Source of the DNA: Serinus canaria
Taxonomy: Eukaryota; Chordata; Aves; Passeriformes; Fringillidae
Assembly (NCBI RefSeq): GCF_022539315.1
Contig: NC_066313.1
Location: 32,649,059-32,713,058 of the forward strand
Length of the DNA stretch: 64,000 bases
Direction of reading: 5' to 3'
The notes beneath the pieces were generated by a model. The model was given only the letters and a program-made list of their open reading frames with translations, made no database searches and was not told the DNA's origin. A program made the translations under genes and the position numbers. How positions within the stretch are numbered: the first letter of the stretch is position 1; every line of letters begins with the position of its first letter. Positions 24,320-35,905 of this stretch are shown here, piece after piece.

Positions 24320-25100
24320 TTTTATTTGTCCCTGCCAAAAAGACTATAAAGCTGAAGCAAAGGATGTAGAGTGCTCTGTGCCCCATAAGCATGGAATGTG
24401 AAGAGTGACTTTAGTTGGAGATCCAAAAAGCTGAGGAAGCTGTGAGTGGTGTTCCTGGGGGTTGAGTCTCTGGTGAGAGATCCCGTTGGTTCCGTGCCCA
24501 CGGAGACGCGGGTGTGCTCTGCTGTGCTGATCTTCAGCGTGCGCCGCAAACACGCGCTGACTCCGTCTTCTGTGTCATGGACACCCCGCCTTTGTTTTCT
24601 GCCAGTCATTCAGCTGGAGCTCTTCCAAGAGCACATCAAGCCTGCTCAGCTTTCCTGTGGCACAAAATAGTGGAGGAGGGATTGAGCGTGCCCAAGGCAC
24701 ATCCCAACACCGCTCTTGTGACTTGGAGAGTAAACAAAGCTCAGGAACATCACTAAGAATTCTGAAAGGAAAGATGTAAGAATTTGATAAACAAAGGGAA
24801 GAACCAAATTCAGACTCAGAGTAGTGGGTGGACAATTTTGTCCTAATTGAGATCCTTCACACTGTAGGGGAAAAGAGCTGTATACAGTATCGCAACTCTG
24901 AGTGCAGCAAAAAGCATGTGGAGTTTGAGAAGCATAGTTAACAGAAGCCAACCCACTGGGTGTCACTAAAGGAAAAATGTGAGAAGGAGGATGGATTATA
25001 TCACTTTGCAAAAGTTGGCAAGAGCCACAATGTGTGCTGCTCAGATTAATCCTCACAGGAACAACGAGCAGCAGTTTATTTGGAGATAAATACACTATTG
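24320..25100. other. ORF-dense stretch with isolated CpG cluster
   Basis: Between 24483 and 24588 there are 12 CpG dinucleotides, including GACGCGGG, GTGCGCCGCAA and CACGCGCTG, against a background of very few per kilobase. Overlapping frames of 69-149 codons occur on both strands across 24322-25095. The longest, 149 codons on the minus strand (24646-25095), is Leu/Ser/Pro-rich with no domain I recognise. Possible readings are a small CpG-island promoter or first exon of a non-coding RNA, a GC-rich remnant of an old retroelement, or chance. No polyadenylation or splice arrangement settles it. Confidence 0.35.
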
Positions 25101-28100
25101 AACTGGAATTAAATGGGTCAGTTATGAAGTTGTGCCATCACACACACTACTACATTGCCAAAAATAGTTATTTTCACTGCTAGCCTTGAATACTGGATAG
25201 TAAATTTACTAGTGGTAGTAACAGAATTCAGTGCTGCACTTATTGCAGTTATAGAGGCCTGGACACATCAGTGTGTAAAAGCTGAACAGGGAGAGGGGTC
25301 TCTGAAGAGCAGAGTTTAGTTAGGAATCCTCACACTAAACAAGTGTTGAACTAGCTGGATGATCAGCGCATGGGAACCCACTTGTAATGGTACTAAGGAA
25401 AATTTATTTCTTTTACTAGTGGAAAATATGGGACATCCTTTACCTATATGACCCCTAAAAATGGAGGAAGCAGAGTGGAGGTTGGAAAAATATCCTCCAG
25501 GGATAACAAACCTGCCAAGACACAGAGATTTATCAGCATTTTATATGTCATCCCATACATCCCCCAGTATGTCTGTGGTTGATATGTCACCACACCTGTA
25601 GGAAACCCATGACTGTCTCCAGTGACAGCTGAGGGCCAGACAGCCTGCTTGTCTTTAATGTCCTCTGTCACTAAAATGGCATAAACACCATCACCTCAGC
25701 TGATGAGCATGGTTACAGTCTCCAGAGGCATCAGGAGACATGTGGAGGGCAGCCAGTCTCCCATTCACATGTTTCAGTAAATTATCCTTTTCCTAAGGAC
25801 TATCAGAGCAAGGACAGTTAATAGCTTTGGTAAGAACAAAAAGAAGGGTAACATATTTCAGTCAAAATTTGTGCCAGATAAATTTTATGAGCTTGATAGA
25901 TCAATAGATATTTTAGAAAAACATTACATTAATGCTTTTTCCACCCCTGGCATATTTTTTCTTATTATTATATTTTTTCTTATTACCTTATTATTTATCT
26001 TATTCTCTTATTTTCTTATTATTATTTGAGTTGTGCTGGACAACGAAAATCTTTCACCAGGGAGCACATCTGTGATATCTTCACAGGCAGTAGGACCAGA
26101 AAGGTTAGAAAGCTGTAACCTGATTCTCTCTGGAACAAAGAGGGCTTCTGGGTCAAGGCTGTACTAGTTCTGTTACGTGATATATTTGCTTTTTGGGAGT
26201 ACTGGTTCTTAATCTCATGGATCCATGCTGACACCTGTGTCTCAATGCACATGGTTTGTTTGAGGGGAGAGCAAAAGAGGAACATCAACATTTTAGTCTT
26301 ACTACAGAATTTGGAAAGCTGAGAGAATGAGAGGATCTTATATCATTTATTATCTGCATAATTGAAATGCTAAATTTCTTTCAATCCTCCTATTCTACTC
26401 TGTGAAGCCTGAAAAAGGCTATGGCAGTACAGGTGATAAGAACCAAACACTTGACTGTAGGAAAGAAGGCTTTAGATTGTGGGTGCAAATATCTCATGCC
26501 CCTATACCTGGGAAATCAATTTAAGCTAGTACTGACCACAAACTGATGCTTTTGGAAATCCTCACTTTTTCTCAAAGGAAACCTTTTCTGAAATTTCTGA
26601 CTTACAAACTGCATATAAATCTGTAAGAGAGCTGCATGTTTGTAGATTAAATCATTCATGCAACTGACAATTCTTTAGAAAAAAAAATTGTCCTGAGCCT
26701 AAATTTGTTTCCTCATAACTGGAATTTAATAACTAGTCTGGTCTCGAAGGAGACATGCACAGAGGCTGCCAGAGCAGATACAAGGTAAGACACCAGAAAA
26801 TTACTACATTTGGCAGTGGCACATATTTAACACTCATTACCAATTTTGGAAAAGGTATCGGGAGCAGATAGGAGTTGGACATTACAATAGTTTCCAAAAT
26901 GTTACAGATAAAATATAATAAAATGAAGATCATTTAGAGTGAACAATCCATGAAAGAAGGTGCAAAACACATTGAACTTGCTTCAGAATCAGTGGTTGAA
27001 GCTCATGTATATGATCCATTTCTGTAATAGTAAAAATGGCTGAGTAATGGCTGAGAACAGACCATAGATACTGAGCATGTGTTTAAGTACTTTTCAATGA
27101 AGATTAGTTCTAATCATGTAGTCTCTTATCCCCATAATTCCCTGTGTCAATGGCTGGTCAAAACAATGTGCAAAACCCCTTCAGAAGGACCATTGCAAAA
27201 TCAATCAGCGGTGGTGCCCCCTAGTCACCACTTTGAAATTCCAGTGTGCCTCCAGTGAAGTGGTTGTTGCTGGTAGCTCTGATTAAGAGAAACCTGTGAA
27301 CATGTGTTTGCATTGCCAGCAACCATCTCTAAATCACTGGATACTTTCAAATGGGAAAAGAGGAGTACATCATTGATATTGTTTGAATTCCTAGCTACTT
27401 GTACTTCAAGTAATGCTATTGTGCACCTCTGGTAGGAGAAAGTGGCTGTGTCTGCACTGGGGAACAGAAGGTGCTTACTCATGCCTGCACTACATGAGTC
27501 TGGCTCCTAGAGCAGTTTTTTCCTGGAAGGAGCCAGCTGGAATTACACAGAACAGTGAGGACTACATGTAACATGTAACTTCTAACAGTGGGATGATGAG
27601 GGTCCAGGCTGAGGTTCCTCAGCCTACTTTTTTTGGGTGATTCAGCCATTTCCAGAAGTAGTAGTGCTACAGCATTGCAGCAGGTCCAACCAACTAGAAC
27701 AGGGAGCAGCTTGAACAGGGAGCACACAAAACAACTGTATTTGCATCCATTTGACAGCTACAGTATTGTTTCAATTGAGATGTGTTGGACAGAAGCCATA
27801 GCTCTGGAAATCTCCAAACAACCTCTACTAAGGATACTTGTTAGAGTGACCAAAAGGAGGTTAGCTTACATGCGTGATGTTTTCTGACCATTAATATTTG
27901 GATTGGAATGAAAGGCATGCTTTGGGGACTGTTACTTTAATGGGTGGATTTCCCAGACAATAAAACTATTTCATTTCTAAGCCTCTCAGTAGGTATCAGA
28001 CAAGGGATAAAAAAAGGTCTTAGAAGATCCCTGGGAAACAAGTAGTCCCTGAATGCCACATGAGCATCAGTGGACTGATTTAATTTTATCCATTTCATGA

Positions 28101-29089
28101 ATGAAGTATAGTACTAGGATTAGAGAGAAGTGGTTTTGCAATAGTCATATCTTATGTTTTTCTACAGAAAGAATTAGTTGGAAAAAGAGATGGTTTCTGC
28201 AATGAAAGTATAGAAATCATGATTCTCTAGAGCAGCAGGGAAAAGTCGTAGGTTAGCAGCAGTACAAGTTTATACTTGGTAGCCCACATGAAGGCCTGAC
28301 ATCTTTCCTCTTTTCTAATATATTTTTTTCATTTTGTTCCTCACCTTTCTTTTCTATCATAATAATTCTTTCCCTCCAGTTCATCCAAGACAGTATCAAG
28401 CAGATACTGGAGTAGCTAATCAGAATCATCCTTGGTGCATCTAAGCAGGAACACACCTATATTATAGTGTAGGCCTGCTCTGAACTCCAGAGGTGTTCAC
28501 TCCTTGAAACCAGTGATGCTCTTTTCCACAGTTCCTCACAAATCTTTTTTTGTTATAGAAGCAATTGGATTAACAGGAGACAGCAGCAGTGATTTTTTTC
28601 TGGGTTTGATCCCAATGTAGATTCCTATCCTCTGCCAGTTGCAGTCATTCTTTTGAACCCTTCTGTCTGTGCCTCTGCATCACTGAGTTTAAAAGTTCCA
28701 GTTTCATTCTGTGTCACAAGTATTTGTGTCAGTCAAGTATAATAATACATGGTAGCAAGTGTAGAAGCTTTAACCTAATCATAGCTGTCACTTAATAAGA
28801 CCACTTTTTGATGGATTAGGAGATGAAGCAGAACTGGTTGAGGTACAAACAAAAAGGTTGCTGCCTGTTTTCCTGGACCTTTGGGACTTGACTTTTGCTT
28901 AAATCCAAGAGGGCATGAGACATGGAGGCAGTCAAAGCATGGCAACCCTATATGCAGTACGTCATCCTAGTGCCCACATCCAGGTCAAGAATTGGAAGGG
29001 GAGGTAATTTCTAGAATGTTTATTATGTAAAACATATGCACAAACTGTGGCACTGGGTACACTGGCATAATTATCCACCATGAGAATGG
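25101..29089. other. unassigned AT-rich non-coding DNA
   Basis: No gene or CR1 copy is recognisable. It contains the TTATT-rich tract at 25952-26028. Frames reach 89 codons and show no domain. Confidence 0.5.
25952..26028 (+). repeat. TTATT-rich low-complexity tract with 18-bp tandem unit
   Basis: ATATTTTTTCTTATTATT at 25952-25969 is followed directly by a second copy, 25970-25987, differing only in its last two bases. Degenerate TTATT/TCTTATT units continue to about 26028. Confidence 0.88.
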
Positions 29090-29640
29090 ATACCCTGGTG
29101 CTGAATGTGATTAACCTGCAAGCAGAGCCAAGAACTATTCTTGTTTCAGAAAGCCGATGTTAAACCTGCCTGCCTGTGAAACTGTGCTCAGTGCTGCTGT
29201 AATTGCACTCATTGCTGGCATACATTGTTAATAAAAAGCATTTTTGCTGCTGTAGACAAGGGTAAAATGTAAAGATGTTGCAGTGAGCCAAAGCTTGAAA
29301 GCCCTCACTTAGCTTGTATGCTCAGGATTTAAACTGCTGGGGAAACTTTGTCTCTGGCTATTTATTAATACATACAACATGTTCTTGGAAACCACTCCGC
29401 ATCTAACAGCAGTTAAACCCATCTGCTGCTCCTGAATTTTCATTTCATTCACAAGCCTGTTTTAAAAGTATTTTTGGACTTGTCTCCAATGTGCTATCAG
29501 CTGTTCATTATTCTGTTGTAAATTGATAAAAAGGATGACTCAAATTTTAAAAGAAAATTGTAGCCTCCTATATATTTTTGAGCTTTTCATTGAAACTTGC
29601 CTTCCTATCATTGTCTGACATAAATTAAATTTTTAGTTTA
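29090..29640. promoter_or_regulatory. candidate conserved non-coding element
   Basis: A repeat-free block with evenly mixed composition and motif-like words: 'gctgtaattgcactcattgc' near 29200, 'cattgttaataaaaagc' near 29225, 'ctatttattaatac' near 29360. It has no notable open frame. The texture is like deeply conserved enhancers, but this is inference. Confidence 0.28.
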
Positions 29641-32120
29641 AAAGCAATTATTCACCATGGAAGTTCATCCCCTCGTGCTCAATTCTGTGGAATTCATCCA
29701 TAGTAGTTACATCACTGGCATGAGGAACAGACTTGACCTTATCACCATGATCACAGATACTGTTTAGTATACTGAAGTTCCTGTGAGTGCAACAAATTTT
29801 CATGGCTTTATTTAGAAATACTATCACCATTTTCCTTGCACATCTCTTCTTCCTATGTTCCTATTTTGTTACTTTACTTTGCATAGCAATACTTCAATGC
29901 CCTCCACATATGCTTAGCAGGAACTATTTAGGCTTTCATGAAATCTCTTTTTGAAGACCTTTTTTAAACAGAAAAGTTGATTTTCCTCATTATTATTGGT
30001 GTGGTTGACTTTATTTATAATGCTGTGTGATGTTCTTGCTTGAAGGTAATATTTGTTGGACAGTGGGACTTACCAGTATTTAATAGGCACATTTTTTTTC
30101 CATGGCAATAAATTGATCCTTCCTAATCTACAGATTACCAAGGCTTTCAAGACTATAAGAGTATTTAAATCCTTCTAAAATTGGTGTACTTCAACACTGA
30201 AACTTGTTCAGCTCTAGGTCTCGTATAAAACTTCTACTAGGTTTTGGATTTTTTGATTTCCAGTAATTCATTACATTTAGGAAACCTGAAATATTTTTTT
30301 TAATTTTTAGTTAAAGAGCAGGAGATTTAGATTTTCTATGGAATAACCCCTCCAAATTTTGAACTATATATTTGCATTTAATAAGAGCTTGTGTGAATAA
30401 CAATGTCTGTTAGAAAACACTTCCTTTAAGTAAAAAAAGACTTTTTGGGGTGATATTCAGCTTTCTAAGATAGATATATAGTCCTATTTTAGATGTCCTG
30501 TAAGATTTGAGGTGTGCATATGGCTGTCAGAAATGACAGAAGGAAACCCATTCTCTTTTGAAGAAGCAGCTGGAGACAAAACAACGTCATAATGCATCTG
30601 ATGACATGAGACAGCTCTGTTTGGGAAACTCAGTCTCATCTTTAGGGTTGCTATATTTGTAGCTCACATTTTGATGCTTATGAAGAATTCTGTTTTAAAT
30701 GCTACTTTACTTGCATTTGAGTAGAGTTTATTCAAAAGATATTTTAAATGAAGATGATTACATTTCTACAACCACTACATCCACTAGTGGCACAGTACTA
30801 GTGTAAAATCTTACCTTGGAAGCAAGTATGTATTTATTTTATTTTAACTTAGCACAGAGGACTATGCCTTTTGCTTTTAGCTGGTTTTAATCATCTGGTT
30901 CCAAATTAAAATTGCTGGAATTACTAGGGAATAAACCTCTCATAGAGCAAAAGCCTGTAGGTGGTTCCTGAAGGATGTGGAAAGGACTGGAGAGCTTCAG
31001 TGTTTCAGCACCCAAGTAGTTAAAGTTTTTTTTCATAAAAGTAAATTTGGAGTGATTTCCCCAGTTTTTCTCTTAGTTGAAAACAACTGATCACTATCCC
31101 TATGTAATATCCTGTTTTCAGTCTCCATTAGGTGACATTCATCTTCTGTAGATTTTCTTTGGCTTTTTCAGTGCTTATCTTAAAAAAAAAAGGCCCAAAA
31201 TTGTACAGTTCTGCTGGTGTCCCATTGTCAATGATTACAGCACAGTAGTTACAACCCTTGTCCTTTCACACAGCAGTTCTTCATATCTTGAATGAAGGCC
31301 ATTTTGCAGCAGCACTCTTGGCTCCTCCTTAGCTGAAGACCTCAACAGAAGTATTCTTTACTCTGTATTTTTGATTTTGATGTTTCCTCTGTCCAGGGAC
31401 CTGCTTACTGCTTGGTGGGAATTTCTTCTCTCTGTGTTTAGGGTACTACACATTTCTTCTCAAGAGTCTCCAGAACCAAATCCATGCGCACAGAAGCTTG
31501 CTGTGGTCAAGGCGCATCAGCTCCAGAGCACTCCATGGAATGCCTTGTGGTTGTTCCTGGTGGACTTGGTGCTGTTAGGGAATGCACAGCTGCCCATTAC
31601 ACTGTAAAAGAAGTTACTCTAGATTTTTTTAATGTAAAAATTGTCTCTGTGTAAGCTCAACTTAAAATTCAGATGTACGTTCATCCCACTTCACTGAGGT
31701 AGGAATGCACCCTCCAGAGTGACTCAGGGAATTTAAGCCTGAAACCATTCTCAGTTTTTTCCCATGTCTCAAAGGACTCTCGTCCTAGCTAACACAGCTA
31801 AATGCCTGCAGACTGACAGCATCAATACAAGCCTCAATTCTAAAAAATACTTTTTGTATGACAGCATTAATCTTTTTAAGCAGAGCCAGAAGTTCCTTTT
31901 CCTTAGACCATATACGGAAAAGTGTGATGCTTTGGCTACCTTTATGAGTATCATTAGCCGTTCTTAAGAGCAACAGAGTTTTGAGACTTCCCTGAATGAC
32001 TTGGCCTAGTGGCTTTAAACTTGCTGTGTTTTATGCTAGATGTTAAAATAGACTTAATCTTGCAGGTGAGAGTGAAAAAGTGTTACCTTTTATTAAAAAA
32101 AAAATGTAATGTGTTTATAC
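29641..32120. other. unassigned AT-rich non-coding DNA
   Basis: No gene, repeat family or strong motif cluster is recognisable. Frames are at most 78 codons and featureless. Confidence 0.5.
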
Positions 32121-32412
32121 GCAGAGGGGGTCTGCAAGAAGGCTGGAGAGGGACATTTTTACAAGTGTGTGTGGTGACAGAACAAGGGGGAATGGCTTCA
32201 AACTGTCAGAAGGCAGGTTTAGATATTAGAAATTCTTCACTGTGAGAGTGGTAAGGCACTGGCACAGGTTGCCCAGGGAAGGTGTGGATACCCCATTCCT
32301 GAAAGTGTTCAAGTCCAGGTTGGATGGGCCTTTGAGGAACCTGGTCTGGCGGAAGGTGTCCCTGCCCATGGCAGGGGGTGTTGGAGCTAGGTGATCTTTA
32401 TTTCCTTTCATG
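32121..32412 (+). mobile_element. CR1 LINE fragment lacking the terminal octamers
   Basis: The order is typical of the CR1 3' part: 'aaggctggagagggac', 'gaacaagggggaatggctt', 'ttagatattagaaattctt', 'aggcactggcacaggttgc', 'gaaagtgttcaagtccagg', 'ctgcccatggcagggggtg'. This copy is less diverged than most here. It breaks off after 'gctaggtgatctttatttcc', so the final CCAACCC...ATTCTATGA stretch is missing or scrambled. Confidence 0.93.
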
Positions 32413-33163
32413 ACTAAACTGATGTATGACTTTTATTTTTCTTAAAAATTGTATTATTTATTAAATTAGAAACAAAAAGTCTCTCAAGTAACCTAGTAAA
32501 AGGTGAGGATCAGCATTACATAAGCACTGTAATGAATATGGCCTTCGTAAAAATTCTTTTCAGTCCCTTGTTTATTAAACATTGTGTAAAAATGCTGTTA
32601 GATGCATGGCTGCAGATATGGTAGCTTTGCTATCAACAAAAACTGAGATCCTTGCCTTATGTTTCTCCTTACTGGCAGGGCTCTTCCATATTGTTGTTGT
32701 TTGTTAAGAACTCGTGTTTTCTACAATGGCATTGACTCATGCCTATGTGGGAGACCGAATTCATTATAGATTTTTTGTCTCTCAAAAAAAATGGAAACCT
32801 GACATTCATTAAAAGCAAATATATAACCTCCTACTGTTAAACTTCGTAAATTCATAGTGATAATTAGAGTGGGTTTTAAAATTTAGAAGCAACAGGGTTA
32901 TTTCTAATTTTAGCTAGAAAAAGGTGGACTGTCAAGAGAATGTTTATTTATTCCTTGTAGCCTTCTTGCTTCATTTGCTAATAGTTACTAGAGATTGGTA
33001 GATGTTGCATACTAAAAATCAACCTAAATACAGTAGTACAGTATTAATTCTTGTAAAATATATATAACTTGCTTGTTCTTCCTGTAGTGATAAGTAGCTA
33101 ATCCAGAGATATTAATAATCAATAATATGCACTCACATTTTTAATACTATATAATATAATGCC

Positions 33164-33178
33164 TTTTTTTTTTTTTTT
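33164..33178 (+). repeat. T15 homopolymer
   Basis: Fifteen T residues followed by GTTATAAAG. It could act as a polypyrimidine tract for an acceptor at 33188/33189, which is discussed as a weak finding. Confidence 0.9.
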
Positions 33179-33853
33179 GTTATAAAGCCTCTGGGCAATT
33201 CAGCATGTATTAGCACCAATTTACAGCTTCAAGGGAATAAATGAGCCCACTCCCCCATAAAAACAACCTGGGAAGCGAACCCACACAACTGAACACCATA
33301 TGCAAAGACAATGAAAAATCTGAGTTTGGAACATGTCCTGAGCAGATGTCTCTATGTACTTCCAGAAAGGCCAGGAGGAAGAAAATCCCACAGGTAGAGG
33401 CCTTCAGCTGGGACCTTTTCCTGAAATGGAATGGACTAATACACAGGTGAGAGTAGTGAAGTTGGCTGTGAGAAGTAAGTGAGGAAAGCAAATAGTTTCT
33501 GAATTGCTGCTTCATAGTTTTGCCAATCTTTCTCCACCAATGCTTCCCTGCACCCAAAAGGGCCCATTTCAAGTTAAAAAAAAAATACATATTTATGCAA
33601 ATGTTTCAGTAATTTCCAAGATGCTGTGGCATGCAAGGAGCCTCAGCTACATACTGATCAAACTGAAAACATTGTGAGCTATTAGGAAAAAACAATGTGG
33701 CTTGAGTTGACTTTTGATGTTTGAAGAAGTCAATGATATTGCCGTGGTAGTCAATGGAGAGACCTGTCCTGATCACACTTCTTCTAACCTGGTTTGGATG
33801 GCTCCTTTAGATGGAGGGGGATTGTGCCCTGGAAACGATTTTGTCTCTCCATT

Positions 33854-33900
33854 GTCGAGACATCCTTATGGTCAATTAACTTAGGTGTAAATGTCTCGAC
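33854..33900. repeat. stem-loop 1, 10-bp perfect arms
   Basis: GTCGAGACAT (33854-33863) pairs exactly with ATGTCTCGAC (33891-33900) across a 27-nt spacer. Each arm contains a CpG, unusual for this region. Confidence 0.8.
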
Positions 33901-33910
33901 TTTGGTATCT

Positions 33911-33942
33911 TAAAGGTGAAATTAAGGAAAATTTCACCTTTA
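33911..33942. repeat. stem-loop 2, 13-bp perfect arms
   Basis: TAAAGGTGAAATT (33911-33923) pairs exactly with AATTTCACCTTTA (33930-33942) around the 6-nt loop AAGGAA. It begins 11 nt after stem-loop 1. Confidence 0.88.
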
Positions 33943-34096
33943 TCTTTTCAAAATTGCTTTTTATTGCCTGTTAGTCCGGCAGAGGCACAATCAGTCTCTG
34001 ACCGGCAGGACCAAACCAAGATATAGGACAGGAAGACTAAGCATATTTATGGACCTGGAGAGCCTGATAGAAAAAGCATTGTTGAAGTTTGATTTG

Positions 34097-34142
34097 GTGT
34101 GGGGCTTTTTGTGGTTTGTTTTGGGGTTTTGTTTGTTTTTTA
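34097..34142 (+). repeat. G/T-rich low-complexity tract
   Basis: The sequence is almost entirely G and T, with repeated GGTTTG/TTTTGGGG/TTTGTTT words. Confidence 0.8.
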
Positions 34143-35575
34143 ATCAAAGAACTTTCCCAGTAGAGGAGTTGTCATTGAAACCAGAAGTACAAAAACCCCT
34201 CCAAATCAAACAAAAGTACAAGTGATGCTATTGCACCAGAATAATAACCTCCATAAATTTCTGTTATCGAAATACTCCGTTTAGTTTATGTTGCATTTGT
34301 GTGCTCAGTTTTCAGTGTATGACCTTCTGCCATTATGTTAATAGGTGTATGAGACACTTGATATTCTGGCTGTTGGCCAGCTGGGTCCTTTGCAATCTCA
34401 GGAGAAAAAGAAGGCTGATTAAGATATGAAGATAATGCACACTAATGGGATATTTCTGGTAAAAGTAGTCTAAAGTGATATATCGTTGATGTCCAAATTG
34501 GTATCCTTTGTTATCCAGGGTTAACAAGACTCTGGGATAGATAGGACAGATGAGCATTCAGAGTGGTCTTGCACAGCTCTCTACCAGCTGGACATCAATT
34601 TATAATGGCTTAGGATGTCTAGGTAATTTTCCTTAATGTAAGGGACAAAATTATGTAATGATTAAGGTGGTAACCTAGGATGAATTCAGTGGCAAGTATA
34701 ATGGACAAGAACTCTTACAGGATATATCAGGGCACTCAATTCTAGACACTCAATTTCTACCTCCTAGGATTTCGGGAAAAGTTTGTCAAAGCTTATTTCT
34801 TGGTTTATTTTGTATGTGAATTAACTTATTTGCACTGAGTTTTTGTAATGCCAAAACCAAGAAATGATGCCAGTCAATCACTATTTAATTAATTGTGTCA
34901 TTTATTCATGCAAAGATGAACAAAAGCTCTGATACCTCTACAATACTGAGTGGCACACAGTAGGAGGGAAGTGCTGTTTGCTCCCTAGCAAGCCCATATG
35001 GTGGTAGGAGATCCAGTGTCCCTACTGTATAAACAGCACTGAATCTTTCAAAGCATGTTAAACAACATCTGCCAGTGATAAAATAAGTAAAGCAGAAGGC
35101 TCATTACTTGATAGCTTTCACCTATGAGCCTTAAAAAAGGAGGCTGGAAAGATTTGTTGGAGAATTTTCAAAATTCTGGAATGTGAGTGTCATGCTCTTA
35201 TTTTCACCATTTTTTTTGAAAATAATGCTGCAGAACAGGCTAGTTTCATTTCAGCCCTGGAAAAAATATTGTAATGATTAAGGAGAGTTTAGCTAAAAAA
35301 GCAAGCCTAAGAGAAAATTAGTGGTAGGAAGAATTAATGACAGTCAACATAGTTTTAAAGAGAAGTAATTATGCTAGATAAACTTCATTTCAGAATGTGA
35401 ATTTACTTGTTGAGTAGTCCTAGGTGTTATTTAGGCTTCTGTAAGGCATTTCATTTAATTTTCTATTTCATCTGGAATAAAATAGATAACAGTATACTTT
35501 ACCAATAAGTATTCCTTGAGGATTGACTTCTCAATACATTAATCAAGGAGAAATGGCAAAAATTTTGAGGGATCG

Positions 35576-35905
35576 TAGAATCATAAAATAGAATCATAGA
35601 ATGGCCTGGGTTGGAAGGAATCTTAGAGATGATCTAGTTCCAACCCCCTGGCCCTGGGCAGGGACACCTTCCACTAGACCAGGGTGCTCAGAGCTCCATC
35701 AGACCTGACCTTGAACAGTTCCAGGGATGAGGCATCCACAGCTTCTCTGGGCAACTTGTGCCAGTGACTCACCACCCTCACAGTAAAGAATTTCTTCCTA
35801 ATACCCAATCTAAATCTGCTGTCTTTCAGTTTGAAGCCATTCCCCCTTGTGCTGTTATTGCATCCTCTTTTAAAGTCTCTCTCCACAGCCTTCCACAGTT
35901 TAGAA
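35576..35905 (-). mobile_element. CR1 LINE fragment, 3' end, about 330 bp
   Basis: On the plus strand it begins with several octamer-tail copies ('agaatcataaaatagaatc'). It then runs through 'ggcctgggttggaagg', 'gatgatctagttccaaccc', 'gggcagggacaccttccac', 'gaggcatccacagcttctc' and 'agtaaagaatttcttccta'. The minus-strand frame at 35674-35922 keeps an open 82-codon relic of the end of the CR1 ORF2 product (RVVSHWHKLPREAVDASS), but it lacks all catalytic regions. The copy appears relatively young by its good match to the general CR1 pattern. Confidence 0.95.

Larger units (their letters stand above)
32413..35575. other. non-coding DNA with paired stem-loops
   Basis: No gene is recognised. The stretch contains a T15 run at 33164-33178, a weak exon-like stretch to about 33449, two adjacent perfect stem-loops at 33854-33942, and a G/T-rich tract at 34097-34142. 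The longest frame, 126 codons on the minus strand (33210-33590), has no domain. Confidence 0.5.
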
